DNA of 64,000 nucleotides, taken from assembly GCF_900156455.1 (NCBI RefSeq), contig NZ_FTNQ01000002.1, positions 868,001 to 932,000 of the forward strand, read 5' to 3'. The translations under genes were made by a program, and so were the position numbers. Each line of letters starts with the position of its first letter. The stretch's first letter is position 1. A model generated the notes under the pieces. That model was not told the DNA's origin and searched no databases. It was given only the letters and a program-made list of their open reading frames with translations. Positions 51,683 to 61,398 of the stretch are shown here, in pieces. This DNA is from Microbacterium sp. RURRCA19A (GTDB taxonomy: Bacteria; Actinomycetota; Actinomycetes; Actinomycetales; Microbacteriaceae).

Positions 51683-51712
51683 TTGTATCGCGACCCCGGG
51701 CTCCGCTAAGTT
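51683..51712 (+). promoter_or_regulatory. GH30 promoter
   Basis: TTGTAT (-35, 51683-51688), 18-bp spacer, TAAGTT (-10, 51707-51712). The operators start 2 bp later, over the expected transcription start. Confidence 0.65.
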
Positions 51713-51713
51713 C

Positions 51714-51745
51714 GATGTTGACGTCAACATGTTGACGTCAACATC
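51714..51745. promoter_or_regulatory. Two overlapping perfect LacI operators
   Basis: ATGTTGACGTCAACAT occurs at 51715-51730 and again at 51729-51744, sharing two bases. Each is a perfect 16-bp palindrome. Confidence 0.9.
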
Positions 51746-51784
51746 TCCCCTCCTCAAGGGCCGCGACGCTGCGGCCGGATCGGA

Positions 51785-54700
51785 ATGACGATGAAGTCAG
51801 CTCGACTGCTGTCGATGACCTGCGCGGTCGCCCTGGCGGCCGGTGGACTCGCCGCGACCGCGGCCCCCGCGGCGGCGGTGGCAGCGCCGAACGCGACGGT
51901 GCGCATCACCCCCAACCCCGCGACCGCGGCCGACCCGTTCGAGGGGTGGGGAACGAGCCTCGTGTGGTTCGCCAACGCCACCGGCAACTATCCCGCCGAC
52001 GTGCGCCAGAAGCTCTACGACGCGGTGTTCGGCGAGGACGGCCTGAACCTCAACATCGCCAGGTACAACATCGGCGGCGGCAATGCGTCGGACGTGCCGG
52101 ACTACCTGCGTCCCGGGGGCGCGGTGCCCGGATTCTGGAACCCCGACCTGCAGGCGAGCGACGACCAGGGCGCCATCACCTCGAACTACGCCGACCGTGC
52201 GCGGTACAAGGCCGCGTGGAACCCCGACGACCCGAACGCCTATGACTTCGACGCCGACTCCGCCCAGCGGTGGTGGATCGATGCGCTCAAGGGCAAGATC
52301 ACCCACTGGGAGGCGTTCAGCAACTCGCCGCCCTACTTCCTCACTCAGAGCGGCTACGTCTCCGGCGGCATCAACAACGCCACGAGCGAGCAGCTCGCCC
52401 CCGCCGACATGGACAAGTTCGCGGGCTACCTCGTGAATGTCGTCGACGAGCTCGAGAAGCAGCACGGCGTGAAGTTCGACACGATCGACCCGTTCAACGA
52501 GCCGAACACGAACTACTGGCAGACCCAGATCCCGAACGGGGCGCAGTGGCCGACCGGCGGACGCCAGGAGGGTGCGCACATCGGCCCGCAGGCGCAGGAT
52601 GCCATGGTCAAGGCGCTCGCGGCCCGCCTCGCGCAGCCGGGGACGACGACGGATGCCGTGATCTCGGCGATGGACGAGACGAACCCCGGGATCTTCGCCT
52701 CGAACTGGAACACCTGGTCGGCGCAGTCCAAGAGCCTCGTCGACCAGCTCAACGTGCACACCTACGGCACCAGCGGACGCCAGGTCGTCCGCGACATCGC
52801 CAAGGCCGCCGACAAGCCCCTGTGGATGAGCGAGGTCGAGGGCAACTGGACGGCCGGCGGCTTCACGACCAACGACATCAACAACGGCATCGGAATGGCC
52901 GAGCACATCGTGGGCGACCTCCGCGAGCTCGAGCCGACCGCCTGGGTGTTCTGGCAGCCCGTCGAAGACCTCTACAACATGCAGAAGGTCGAGAACCTCA
53001 ACTGGGGCAGTGTCTACATCGACTTCGACTGCAACGCCGAGGGCAAGTCGCTGCGGCGCATCGCCGACGGTGAGGCCGACCCCTCCTGCAAGGTGCTGAC
53101 GAACGAGAAGTACAACACCGTCCGGAACTTCACGCACTACATCCACCCGGGCGACCGCCTCATGGCCACCGACAACGCGCAGTCCACCGCGGCCGTCGAC
53201 GCCGACGGTCAGGGCGCGACGATCGTGCACGTGAACGGCGACGACTCCGCCAAGACGGTGCAGATCGACCTGAGCGACTTCGGGACGATCGCACCCGGGG
53301 CCACGGTCACCCCCATCGTGACCACCCAGTCGACGGTCGACCAGCCGACGGTCAACGCCCTGAAGGAGGGTGCGAAGGTGGCCGTGGACGCGGCATCCCG
53401 GACCGCCACCGTCACCGTCCCGGCGAAGTCGGTCACGACGTTCGTGATCGACGGCGTGTCGGGCGTCTCGCAGGACGCTGCAGCGTTCCGTGACGGCGAG
53501 TCGGTGCAGCTCACGGGCCTGCAGAGCGGCCTCGCGCTCGACGCCTCGTCGGGTCTGGCGATCCGTGCCACCGCCACGACGGCCGACGCCGCCCGGGCGC
53601 AGACCTGGACCGTGCGCACGATCGACGGCGAGGGCACCAACCGCCACCGCTTCACGCTCCAGAACGGGGCGGGCAAGTTCCTGGCATCCAGCAACGGGGG
53701 CACCGCTCTCGTCGACGCCGATCCGACCGCGGCCGCGGGCGACCCCGCGACGCAGTGGATGGCCTCGACCACGGACGGTGAGTACTACTCGCTGCTGAAC
53801 GTCGCCGCCGAGCGCGTCCTCGATGTGAACCAGGCCAGCACGACTCCCGGCGCGACCGTGGGGCTGTGGACGTCCAACGGCGGGGGCAACCAGCAGTGGC
53901 GCATCGCGACGACGCGCATCCTGGGCACCGAGCCCGTTTCGGTGGCGACCGCGGTCGACGTCGCCCCGCAGCTGCCGTCTCGAGCCGTGGTCCGGTACGC
54001 CGGCAACACGCTCCGTGCCGCTGACGTCACCTGGCAGCTCGACGGGGCCGACTGGTCGCGACCCGGCACCGTGCAGGTGCGCGGTACGGGCACCGACCTC
54101 TTCGGTACGGAGTTCGAGGCCACGGCGACCGTCGAGGTCGGTGCCTTCACGGCGACGCGACCGGTCTCGGTGACGGTTCCGGTGGGCAGCGCCCTCGATG
54201 TCGTGAAGGGCCTCGCCGACCGCGACGTCCCGGCCGAGCTGACGCCGTCGGGCGGCGGGTACCGGGTGCCGGTGGAGTGGACGTGGGGCGACCTGACGGA
54301 TGCCGCCTTCTCCTCGCCGGGAACGGTGACTGTCGCGGGCGTCGCCACGGGTCCCACCGGTGAGCGTCTCGACGCGAAGCTGACGGTCATCGTCACGGCC
54401 GCGACCGAGAACAACGTCGCCCCGCAGAGCGCTCCCTCGGCGACCTACACCGAGTCGGGCTACCCCGCCAGCAACACCATCAACGGCATCGCGACCGACA
54501 AGGGATGGTCGAACTGGCGAGGCGGCACCAAGAACGACCAGGACACTCTGAGCTACGCGCTCGCGAAGCGCGAGACCCTCACGCGCGTCGCCGTCCAGTT
54601 CTACAAGGACGGCAGCAGCATGAGCTGGCCGGCGACGATGCGCGTCGATCACCGACTGAGCGGCGGCGAGTGGGTGCAGGGCGACCTCATCACCGTGCCG

Positions 54701-55660
54701 ACCCCGTCCAGCGGTGCTCCCCTGGTCGAGGTGCCCGTGACGGGTGCCGCCGACGAGGTGCGGGTCGTGATGAACGCCCGGTCGCAGACGCACATGATCG
54801 TGTCCGAGGTGTCGATCTACGCGGCTTCGGCATCGCCCGCGGGCATCGCCGATCTGGCACGTCTGACGGTCGGCGACCAGCCCGTCGAGGGCTTCGACCC
54901 GAAGGTCTTCGACTACACCGTCTCGTCGACGGGGTCCGCCTGGCCCGAACTACACGCCCTCGCCGTCGACGAGGATGCCGCGGTCCGGATCACCCAGCCG
55001 GGTGCCGGGTCCGAGACGGCGCGCGCCGCCGGTGACGCGGGCTCCGTCCGGGTCACGGCTCCCGACGGCACCGAGCAGACCTACACGGTGACGGTCGAGC
55101 GCGCGGTCGGCATCGAGACGCCGACCCTCGCGGGCGAGCCGCGCGTCGGTTCGACGGTGCGGGCGACGGCCGTCACCGATCCCGCCGACGCCGCGCTGGC
55201 GTTCGTGTGGCTTCGCGACGGTTCGCCGATCCCGGATGCCACGGCGGACGCCTATGCGCTGACCGCCGCCGACGAGGGGCGGGAGATCTCGGTCGAGGTC
55301 ACGGCGTCCGCCGAGGGCTTCACGTCCGGATCCGCGCGCTCCGCGGCCATCGTCCCGGCAGCGGCGCCGGTCGACCCGGGCACCGGGGGCGGCGACGGGT
55401 CGGGCAACGGCAACGGCAACGGCAACGGTGGCGGTTCCGGGACGGGCAACGGCTCGGGCAACGGTGACACCGGTGCGGGCTCGTCGGCCGGGTCGGGCTC
55501 GAACGGCTCGTCCACGAGCACGACGGCGGGCGATCTCGCCGTGACGGGTCTGCAGTCGGAGGGCATCGCCGTGCTGGCGGCCGGAGCCGGTCTGCTCCTC
55601 CTCCTGGGCGGTCTGGTGCTGTGGCGCCGTCGCCGGGGAGCCGGCTCCACCGAGGGCTGA
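51785..55660 (+). CDS. Cell-surface GH30 glycanase, probable endo-beta-1,6-galactanase
   Basis: 1291 aa. Signal peptide ends near AVAAP (35). GH30-like catalytic domain with beta-sandwich about 38-560: [19 protein letters not shown] near 52-70, [11 protein letters not shown] near 93, acid/base Glu239 in [10 protein letters not shown] and nucleophile Glu350 in [10 protein letters not shown]; this pattern fits GH30 endo-beta-1,6-galactanases. Then a ricin-type lectin domain (about 565-710, GNQQWRI), an Ig-like module (720-875), a discoidin/CBM32-like domain (885-1025), a cadherin-like and an Ig-like module, and a Gly/Asn-rich linker. The end has LAVTG near 1251, a membrane helix and RRRR, a LAxTG sortase-type anchor. 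ATG 51791 may be the true start. Confidence 0.85.
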   Translation: MTMKSARLLSMTCAVALAAGGLAATAAPAAAVAAPNATVRITPNPATAADPFEGWGTSLVWFANATGNYPADVRQKLYDAVFGEDGLNLNIARYNIGGGNASDVPDYLRPGGAVPGFWNPDLQASDDQGAITSNYADRARYKAAWNPDDPNAYDFDADSAQRWWIDALKGKITHWEAFSNSPPYFLTQSGYVSGGINNATSEQLAPADMDKFAGYLVNVVDELEKQHGVKFDTIDPFNEPNTNYWQTQIPNGAQWPTGGRQEGAHIGPQAQDAMVKALAARLAQPGTTTDAVISAMDETNPGIFASNWNTWSAQSKSLVDQLNVHTYGTSGRQVVRDIAKAADKPLWMSEVEGNWTAGGFTTNDINNGIGMAEHIVGDLRELEPTAWVFWQPVEDLYNMQKVENLNWGSVYIDFDCNAEGKSLRRIADGEADPSCKVLTNEKYNTVRNFTHYIHPGDRLMATDNAQSTAAVDADGQGATIVHVNGDDSAKTVQIDLSDFGTIAPGATVTPIVTTQSTVDQPTVNALKEGAKVAVDAASRTATVTVPAKSVTTFVIDGVSGVSQDAAAFRDGESVQLTGLQSGLALDASSGLAIRATATTADAARAQTWTVRTIDGEGTNRHRFTLQNGAGKFLASSNGGTALVDADPTAAAGDPATQWMASTTDGEYYSLLNVAAERVLDVNQASTTPGATVGLWTSNGGGNQQWRIATTRILGTEPVSVATAVDVAPQLPSRAVVRYAGNTLRAADVTWQLDGADWSRPGTVQVRGTGTDLFGTEFEATATVEVGAFTATRPVSVTVPVGSALDVVKGLADRDVPAELTPSGGGYRVPVEWTWGDLTDAAFSSPGTVTVAGVATGPTGERLDAKLTVIVTAATENNVAPQSAPSATYTESGYPASNTINGIATDKGWSNWRGGTKNDQDTLSYALAKRETLTRVAVQFYKDGSSMSWPATMRVDHRLSGGEWVQGDLITVPTPSSGAPLVEVPVTGAADEVRVVMNARSQTHMIVSEVSIYAASASPAGIADLARLTVGDQPVEGFDPKVFDYTVSSTGSAWPELHALAVDEDAAVRITQPGAGSETARAAGDAGSVRVTAPDGTEQTYTVTVERAVGIETPTLAGEPRVGSTVRATAVTDPADAALAFVWLRDGSPIPDATADAYALTAADEGREISVEVTASAEGFTSGSARSAAIVPAAAPVDPGTGGGDGSGNGNGNGNGGGSGTGNGSGNGDTGAGSSAGSGSNGSSTSTTAGDLAVTGLQSEGIAVLAAGAGLLLLLGGLVLWRRRRGAGSTEG

Positions 55661-55847
55661 CCCCACCGGATCACGCGGCCGCGTCGATCGCCCCCGGGCG
55701 TCGGCGCGGCCGCGTCGTTCGCGCGGGACTCGCGCGTGGGCGCCCGTGGCATCCCGTATCCGAAACGCACATCCGTGCAACCCCGCCCTCTCCCGCCCGC
55801 CGGCGCGGAAAGATGGACGAGTTCGATTCCCCTCCCCGAGGAGCCCC

Positions 55848-56888
55848 ATGCACGTCAACGCCTACGCGGCGTCGTCCGCGACCTCCCCCCTCGAGCCCAC
55901 GACGATCGAGCGTCGTGACGTGGGCCCGAAGGATGTCCTCATCGACATCGCCTACGCCGGCATCTGCCACTCCGACATCCACACCATCCGCGGCGAGTGG
56001 GGCGAGGTGCCCTACCCGCTCACCGTCGGCCACGAGATCGTCGGCACGGTCGCCGAGGTCGGCGCCGACGTCACGAAGCACAAGATCGGCGACCGGGTCG
56101 GCGTGGGCTGCATGGTCAACTCGTGCCGTGAGTGCGAGAACTGCCTCGCCGGCGAGGAGCAGTACTGCCTCAACGGCAACACCGGCACCTACGCCGCCAT
56201 CGACCGCGACGGCACGGTCACCCAGGGCGGCTACTCGCAGAAGATCGTCGTCGACCAGGACTTCGTGCTCCGCGTGCCCGAGTCGATCCCGTACGAGAAG
56301 GCCGCGCCGCTGCTGTGCGCCGGCATCACCACCTACTCGCCGCTGAACCACTGGAACGCCGGCCCCGGCAAGAAGGTCGCGGTCGTGGGCCTCGGCGGTC
56401 TCGGTCACATGGCCGTGAAGATCGCGCACGCGATGGGCGCCGAGGTCACGGTGCTGTCGCAGACGCTGAGCAAGAAGGACGACGGCCTCGCGATGGGCGC
56501 CGACCACTACTACGCCACGAAGGACGACGAGACCTTCACCGCGCTGAAGAACACCTTCGACCTCATCGTCAACACCGTCAGCGCACCGCTCGAGCTGAAG
56601 AAGTACCTCGGGCTGCTGACGCTCAACGGCACGATGGTCAACGTCGGCGCCCCGCCGGAGCCGCTCCCGATCCAGGTGTTCACGCTGTTCACCAACCGCC
56701 GTTCGTTCGCCGGGTCGTCGATCGGCGGCATCCGCGAGACCCAGGAGATGCTCGACTTCTGCGCCGAGAAGGGCATCGCGCCCGAGGTCGAGGTCATCTC
56801 CGCCGAGCAGATCAACGAGGCCTACGAGCGGGTGCTGAAGAGCGACGTGCGCTACCGCTTCGTGATCGACGCCGCGACCCTCGCCTGA
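55848..56888 (+). CDS. Zinc-dependent NADP alcohol dehydrogenase (YahK/CAD type)
   Basis: 346 aa. GAGGAG lies 4 nt before ATG 55848. Catalytic zinc ligands Cys40, His62 and Glu63 ([23 protein letters not shown]); structural zinc Cys93, 96, 99 and 107. Cofactor motif [13 protein letters not shown] near 183, with SQTLSKKDD suggesting NADP preference. Reduces aldehydes, as in cinnamyl/YahK enzymes. A strong hairpin follows. Confidence 0.93.
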   Translation: MHVNAYAASSATSPLEPTTIERRDVGPKDVLIDIAYAGICHSDIHTIRGEWGEVPYPLTVGHEIVGTVAEVGADVTKHKIGDRVGVGCMVNSCRECENCLAGEEQYCLNGNTGTYAAIDRDGTVTQGGYSQKIVVDQDFVLRVPESIPYEKAAPLLCAGITTYSPLNHWNAGPGKKVAVVGLGGLGHMAVKIAHAMGAEVTVLSQTLSKKDDGLAMGADHYYATKDDETFTALKNTFDLIVNTVSAPLELKKYLGLLTLNGTMVNVGAPPEPLPIQVFTLFTNRRSFAGSSIGGIRETQEMLDFCAEKGIAPEVEVISAEQINEAYERVLKSDVRYRFVIDAATLA

Positions 56889-56902
56889 TCCTGGATGCCA
56901 CG

Positions 56903-56934
56903 AGGCCCCGGCGTTCTCCGGAACGTCGGGGCCT
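56903..56934 (+). terminator. Terminator of the alcohol dehydrogenase gene
   Basis: 14-nt arms (56903-56916, 56921-56934) with one G-U and a TCCG tetraloop, 15 bp after the stop, followed by TTCGTGT. Confidence 0.8.
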
Positions 56935-57022
56935 TCGTGTGTCTCGGCTGCGATGCGCCGCGTCCCGTGGTGTCGCCGCGTCCCGCGGTGCCGCAGGCCG
57001 TGGCATCCCGCCGCCCCTCCAC

Positions 57023-57089
57023 CGATAAACGCTGATCCCGGCGAGAAACGACGCGGCGTGCCGTGTCTCGTCGGGAATCGCGTTTATCG
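57023..57089. repeat. Intergenic inverted repeat, family B copy 2
   Basis: 28-nt arms (57023-57050, 57062-57089) opening with CGATAAACG and closing with CGTTTATCG. Closely similar to 38763-38829. Confidence 0.85.
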
Positions 57090-57102
57090 CGAAACCAGGG
57101 CG

Positions 57103-58749
57103 TCAGGCGCCGCCGAGCGCGGCCGAGACCACGGCCCGCGCCTCTTCCTGCACCGCGCGCAGGTGCTCCTCGCCGCGGAGCGACTCGGCGTACAGCTTGT
57201 AGACGTCTTCGGTGCCGGAGGGGCGGGCGGCGAACCATGCGGACTCGGTCTGCACCTTGAGGCCGCCGATCGCGGCGCCGTTGCCCGGCGCGTGCGACAG
57301 CTTCGCGACGATCGGCTCGCCCGCGAGCTCGGTGGCGGTCACGGCATCCGGCGAGAGCTTCGACAGCGTCGCCTTCTGCGCGGGCGTGGCGGGGGCGTCG
57401 ACGCGCTGGTAGGCCGAGGCGCCGAACTCGGCCTCGAGTTCGGCGTACCGCTGCGACGGCGTCTTGCCGGTGACGGCGAGGATCTCGGCCGCGAGCAGGC
57501 ACAGCAGGATGCCGTCCTTGTCGGTGGTCCAGACGGTGCCGTCCTTGCGGAGGAACGAGGCACCCGCGGACTCTTCGCCGCCGAACGCGACCGAGCCGTC
57601 GAGCAGCCCCGGGACGAACCACTTGAAGCCCACGGGCACTTCGAGCAGCGTCTTGCCGAGAGCGGATGCCACGCGGTCGATGATCATCGACGAGACGAGC
57701 GTCTTGCCCACCGCGGCATCCGTCGGCCATCCCTGGCGGTGCGAGAAGAGGTAGTCGATCGCGACGGCGAGGTAGTGGTTGGGGTTCATCAACCCCGCGT
57801 CGGGGGTGACGATGCCGTGCCGGTCGGCGTCCGCGTCGTTGCCGGTGAGGATGTCGTAGTCGGCGCGCGCGGCCACGAGCGAGGCCATGGCCGACGGCGA
57901 CGAGGGATCCATGCGGATCTTCTCGTCCCAGTCCAGCGTCATGAACTTCCACGTCGGGTCGACCTCGGGGTTCACGACGGTGAGGTCGAGGCCGTACACC
58001 TCGGCGATGAGCGCCCAGTACTCCACCGAGGCACCGCCCAGCGGGTCGGCGCCGATGCGGACGCCCGCGTTCTTGATGGCATCCACGTCGATGATGGATG
58101 CCAGATCCCGCACGTACGCGTCACGGAAGTCGTACTGCCCGAGGCCGTCGAGGTCGATGTCGGCGTGGCGGGTGCGCTTCACGCCGTCCAGGCCCGCGGC
58201 GATGAGCTCGTTGGCGCGGTCGGCGATCCAGCCCGTCGCGTCGGTGTCGGCGGGGCCGCCGTGCGGCGGGTTGTACTTGAAGCCGCCGTCGCGGGGCGGG
58301 TTGTGCGACGGGGTGACGACGATGCCGTCGGCGCGGCCCGCGTCGGAGGCGTCGCGGCCACGGTTGTAGGTGAGGATCGCGTGGCTGAGGGCGGGGGTCG
58401 GCACCCACGAGTCGCGCGAGTCGACGCGCACGTCCACGCCGTTCGCGACGAGCACCTCGATGGCGCTGCGCTCTGCGGGCAGCGACAGCCCGTGGGTGTC
58501 GCGCCCGAGGAACAGCGGGCCGGCGATGCCCTGCGCCGCGCGGTAGTCGACGATCGCCTGGGTGGTGGCGAGGATGTGGTCCTCGTTGAAACTCGTGCTC
58601 AGCGAGGATCCCCGGTGGCCGCTGGTGCCGAAGGCGACGCGCTGCTCGGGAACCGTGGCATCCGGTTTGCGGTCGTAGTAGGCGGCGATCAGTTCGTCGA
58701 TGTCGATGAGATCGGACGCCTCGGCGGGCTGTCCTGCGCGACTGCTCAT
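57103..58749 (-). CDS. pgm: Phosphoglucomutase, alpha-D-glucose type
   Basis: 548 aa. [11 protein letters not shown] near 40-50 is the N-terminal signature, [11 protein letters not shown] near 143 carries the phosphoserine, [11 protein letters not shown] near 237 and [10 protein letters not shown] near 303 (metal loop), [11 protein letters not shown] near 391 and [15 protein letters not shown] near 512 (phosphate loop). Interconverts glucose 1- and 6-phosphate and would feed GalT product into glycolysis. ATG 58749 lacks a ribosome site but has CAGACT 6 nt upstream. The frame continues upstream without matching protein. Confidence 0.94.
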   Translation of the reverse strand: MSSRAGQPAEASDLIDIDELIAAYYDRKPDATVPEQRVAFGTSGHRGSSLSTSFNEDHILATTQAIVDYRAAQGIAGPLFLGRDTHGLSLPAERSAIEVLVANGVDVRVDSRDSWVPTPALSHAILTYNRGRDASDAGRADGIVVTPSHNPPRDGGFKYNPPHGGPADTDATGWIADRANELIAAGLDGVKRTRHADIDLDGLGQYDFRDAYVRDLASIIDVDAIKNAGVRIGADPLGGASVEYWALIAEVYGLDLTVVNPEVDPTWKFMTLDWDEKIRMDPSSPSAMASLVAARADYDILTGNDADADRHGIVTPDAGLMNPNHYLAVAIDYLFSHRQGWPTDAAVGKTLVSSMIIDRVASALGKTLLEVPVGFKWFVPGLLDGSVAFGGEESAGASFLRKDGTVWTTDKDGILLCLLAAEILAVTGKTPSQRYAELEAEFGASAYQRVDAPATPAQKATLSKLSPDAVTATELAGEPIVAKLSHAPGNGAAIGGLKVQTESAWFAARPSGTEDVYKLYAESLRGEEHLRAVQEEARAVVSAALGGA

Positions 58750-58755
58750 GCGGAC

Positions 58756-58761
58756 AGTCTG
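58756..58761 (-). promoter_or_regulatory. Possible -10 box of pgm
   Basis: CAGACT on the minus strand, 6 nt before the ATG at 58749; one base away from the TAGACT used elsewhere. Confidence 0.3.
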
Positions 58762-58838
58762 CCCGCTGCGCGGCCGTCGTGCACACGCGCCGGCGCAAGG
58801 GATGCCGCGAATGTGCCCAGACCGGGGGATGCCGCAGG

Positions 58839-59762
58839 TCAGCGAGCCCCTTCGAGCGCCGCGCCGCGCTCGCGCAGAGCGGAGAGTGTCGCGCGCAGCG
58901 CGGGGGAATCGGCCTGCGAACGTCGGTGGACGGCGACGACGTCGCGGGTGGAGGCGGGGTCGACGGTCGGGATCGCGACGAGATCGGGGCCGAGGGGCGC
59001 GCGTCCGAGTCGCGGGACGAGAGCGACGACCGCACCGGTGCGCGCCAGTTCGAGATGGTTCTCGAACTCCATCGATTCGTACACGACCCGGGGCGCGTTG
59101 CCGATGCCGTCGAACAGGCGGCGCAGCCACTGTCGGCAGATCGTCGTCTCGAAGGTCGCGACCCATGCCTGATCGGCGAGGTCGCGCGGGTGCAGGACGT
59201 GACGGTCGGCGAGCGGGTGGTCGCGGTGCAGCACGATGTCGGCGACGTCGGTGAACAGCGGGGTCACGACGATGTTGTCGGGGATCGCGAGGGCCACCCC
59301 GCCCCATTGGTGGGCGATGCCGAGGTCGCGTTGGCCGGACGCGATGAGCGCGACGGTCTCCCACGGTTCGCTTTCGCGCACGAGGAGCCGCAGGTCGGGG
59401 TGCGTCCGGGCCAGGTCGACGAGCAGCGGTGCGAGGAGCCCCCGCACCACGGTCGAGAAGGCGGCGATGCGGACCTCCCCGCTGACGGATCCGTCATCCG
59501 GCGCGCTCGCCTGCAGGTCGGAGCGGAGCCGCTCCAGCTCGGCGAGGATCGGCGTCGAGCCGACGACGAGCTGCGTGCCCGCGTCGGTCAGCGCGACCCC
59601 CCGCCCCACGCGTTCGAGCAGAGCGACCCCCGTCTCGCGCTCGAGGCGCTTGATCTGCTGCGAGACCGCCGACGGGGTGAAGCCGAGCACGGCGGCGGCC
59701 GCGGACACGCTGCCCTCGCGGGCGACGGTCCGCAGGGAGCGGACGGCCTCCAGATCGATCAT
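58839..59762 (-). CDS. LysR-family regulator
   Basis: 307 aa. Helix-turn-helix [20 protein letters not shown] near 17-36 and [14 protein letters not shown] near 38, then the type 2 periplasmic-binding-like effector domain (about 90-300). Divergent from the EamA transporter gene with 72 bp between, so it likely controls it and itself. The ATG at 59762 is 6 nt after TAGCTT. Confidence 0.9.
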   Translation of the reverse strand: MIDLEAVRSLRTVAREGSVSAAAAVLGFTPSAVSQQIKRLERETGVALLERVGRGVALTDAGTQLVVGSTPILAELERLRSDLQASAPDDGSVSGEVRIAAFSTVVRGLLAPLLVDLARTHPDLRLLVRESEPWETVALIASGQRDLGIAHQWGGVALAIPDNIVVTPLFTDVADIVLHRDHPLADRHVLHPRDLADQAWVATFETTICRQWLRRLFDGIGNAPRVVYESMEFENHLELARTGAVVALVPRLGRAPLGPDLVAIPTVDPASTRDVVAVHRRSQADSPALRATLSALRERGAALEGAR

Positions 59763-59810
59763 GAAGCAAAGCTACTGCTTTTCGTGAAGAAACATTCGCT
59801 GGTGCTTCAT
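59761..59810. promoter_or_regulatory. LysR-type sites in the divergent gap
   Basis: ATGAAGCA (59761-59768) and TGCTTCAT (59803-59810) form a wide inverted repeat; AAGCA-N7-TGCTT (59764-59780) is a narrower one overlapping the minus-strand -10 box TAGCTT (59774-59769). Confidence 0.55.
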
Positions 59811-59834
59811 CGGCGGACGCGCTGGACTGAACCC

Positions 59835-60740
59835 GTGAGTCGTCGTGACATGATCCTGGCCGCCGCGGTGGCCTCCGCCTGGGGCTTCAACTTCCTCGTC
59901 ATCGACTGGGGGATGCCGGGCATCCCGCCGCTGCTGTTCGTCGCGATCCGCTTCGCCGTCGTCGCGGCGTTCGCCGTCGTGGTGCCCCGGCCGGTGGCAT
60001 CCTGGAGCACGATCGTGGGCGTCGGGCTGTTCATGAGCCTCGGGCAGTTCGGGCTGCTGTACACCTCGCTCGCGCTCGGTCTCCAGCCGGGTCTCGCGGC
60101 ACTGCTGCTGCAGGCGCAGGCGGTGTTCACCGTCGTGATCGCCGCCGGCGTGCTCCGCGAGCGGCCGACGCCCGGTCAGACGGCGGGCGTCGCGATCGGG
60201 GTCGCGGGCCTCGCCGCCGTCGCCCTCGGCCGCGGGGGGAATGCGCCCGCCCTCGCCGTGGTGCTCGCGCTCGCCGCGGCGCTGTCGTGGGCCGTCGGCA
60301 ACGTCATCTCTCGGCGGGCGGGGGTCGTCGCGGGGCGCGGCCGCCTCGGCGCCCTGTCGCTCACGGTGTGGTCGGCGCTCGTGGTGCCGGTTCCGGCGCT
60401 GGTGCTCGCGTTCGCCGTCGAGGGGCCGTCTGCGATCACCGCCGGCCTCGCGTCGTTCGGCTGGTCGGCCGCGCTGTCGACGCTGTACACCGCAGGCCTC
60501 TGCACACTCGCCGGCTACGCGATCTTCAACGGCCTGCTGGCGCGCAATCCGTCCGCGGCGGTCGTCCCCTGGGTGCTCCTCGCGCCGGTGGTCGCCATGG
60601 TCTCGGCGGCCCTCCTGCTCGGCCAGATCCCGGCGCCCGCCGAAGTGATCGGGGGAGTGCTGCTCGTGGGCGGCGTCCTGGTGACGACGGTCGGTGTCCG
60701 ATTGCGTCATGTGTCACCGGCGGGTGCGCAGGATGGATAA
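59835..60740 (+). CDS. EamA/DMT-family transporter
   Basis: 301 aa from GTG 59835 (ATG 59850 also possible), ten hydrophobic segments in two EamA halves. ASAWGFNFLVIDWGMPGIPP near 13-32 and LLLQAQAVFTVVIAAGVLRE near 91-110 are typical of RhaT/EamA exporters of amino acids or metabolites. Controlled probably by the divergent LysR protein. Confidence 0.87.
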   Translation: MSRRDMILAAAVASAWGFNFLVIDWGMPGIPPLLFVAIRFAVVAAFAVVVPRPVASWSTIVGVGLFMSLGQFGLLYTSLALGLQPGLAALLLQAQAVFTVVIAAGVLRERPTPGQTAGVAIGVAGLAAVALGRGGNAPALAVVLALAAALSWAVGNVISRRAGVVAGRGRLGALSLTVWSALVVPVPALVLAFAVEGPSAITAGLASFGWSAALSTLYTAGLCTLAGYAIFNGLLARNPSAAVVPWVLLAPVVAMVSAALLLGQIPAPAEVIGGVLLVGGVLVTTVGVRLRHVSPAGAQDG

Positions 60741-60759
60741 AGTCTGACCGGGAGGGCCG

Positions 60760-61398
60760 GTGAAACGCGTCGCACTCGTCGATGACCACGACTTGGTCGG
60801 CCTCGCCCTGCGCAACCTCCTCGACGGCTCCGCGCAGCTCGCCTTCACCCGTCACGAGCAGACCGTCCCCGCCATGACGCGGCACGTCCGCGACGCGGAC
60901 CTCGTCCTGCTCGACCTCAGCCTGCGCGACGGCAGTACTCCGCAGGACAACGTCGAGGCTCTGCGCCGATGGGGAACGCACGTCCTCGTGCTCACCTCGG
61001 CCGAGAACCCCTTCCTCGTCCGGGAGGCCTCCCGTACCGCCGCCCTGGGGATCGCGCGGAAGTCGCTCCCGGGGAACGATCTGCTCGCCGCGATCCTCGA
61101 GGCCGCCGACGGGCACCACGTGCCGACGACCGAGTGGGCGTCCGCGCTCGACTCCGACCCGGGACTCACCGCCGCACCTCTGACCGAGCGCGAGCGTGAG
61201 GTGCTGTCGCTCTACGCCTCCGGCATGGGGGCCCGCGAGGTCGCCGCGGCCCTGTGGGTGAGCGAGAACACCGTGAACGACCACCTTCGGCGGATCAAGG
61301 GTGTCTACCAGCGGCTCGGCCGTCCGGCCCCGAACAAGGTCGACCTCTACCGCCGGGGCATCGAGGACGGGTTCCTCCCGGTGCCGCGCCGTGACTGA
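60760..61398 (+). CDS. NarL-type response regulator
   Basis: 212 aa from GTG 60760 with GGGAGGG upstream. Receiver domain about 1-120 with acidic pair Asp8/Asp9, phospho-acceptor Asp52 in LVLLDLSLRDG and Lys near 105. LuxR helix-turn-helix LTEREREVLSLYASGMGARE near 143 (in part) and VSENTVNDHLRRIK near 167. Its stop overlaps the kinase start by 8 nt, so the two are co-translated. Confidence 0.92.
   Translation: MKRVALVDDHDLVGLALRNLLDGSAQLAFTRHEQTVPAMTRHVRDADLVLLDLSLRDGSTPQDNVEALRRWGTHVLVLTSAENPFLVREASRTAALGIARKSLPGNDLLAAILEAADGHHVPTTEWASALDSDPGLTAAPLTEREREVLSLYASGMGAREVAAALWVSENTVNDHLRRIKGVYQRLGRPAPNKVDLYRRGIEDGFLPVPRRD

Noticed and set aside
51453-51788. Small open frames before the GH30 gene
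   Set aside because: Arg/Gly-rich, no ribosome site, and they run through promoter and operators.
55676-55735. Repeated GCGGCCGC blocks after the GH30 gene as a terminator
   Set aside because: They are direct copies of a short palindrome without a stable single stem or U tract.
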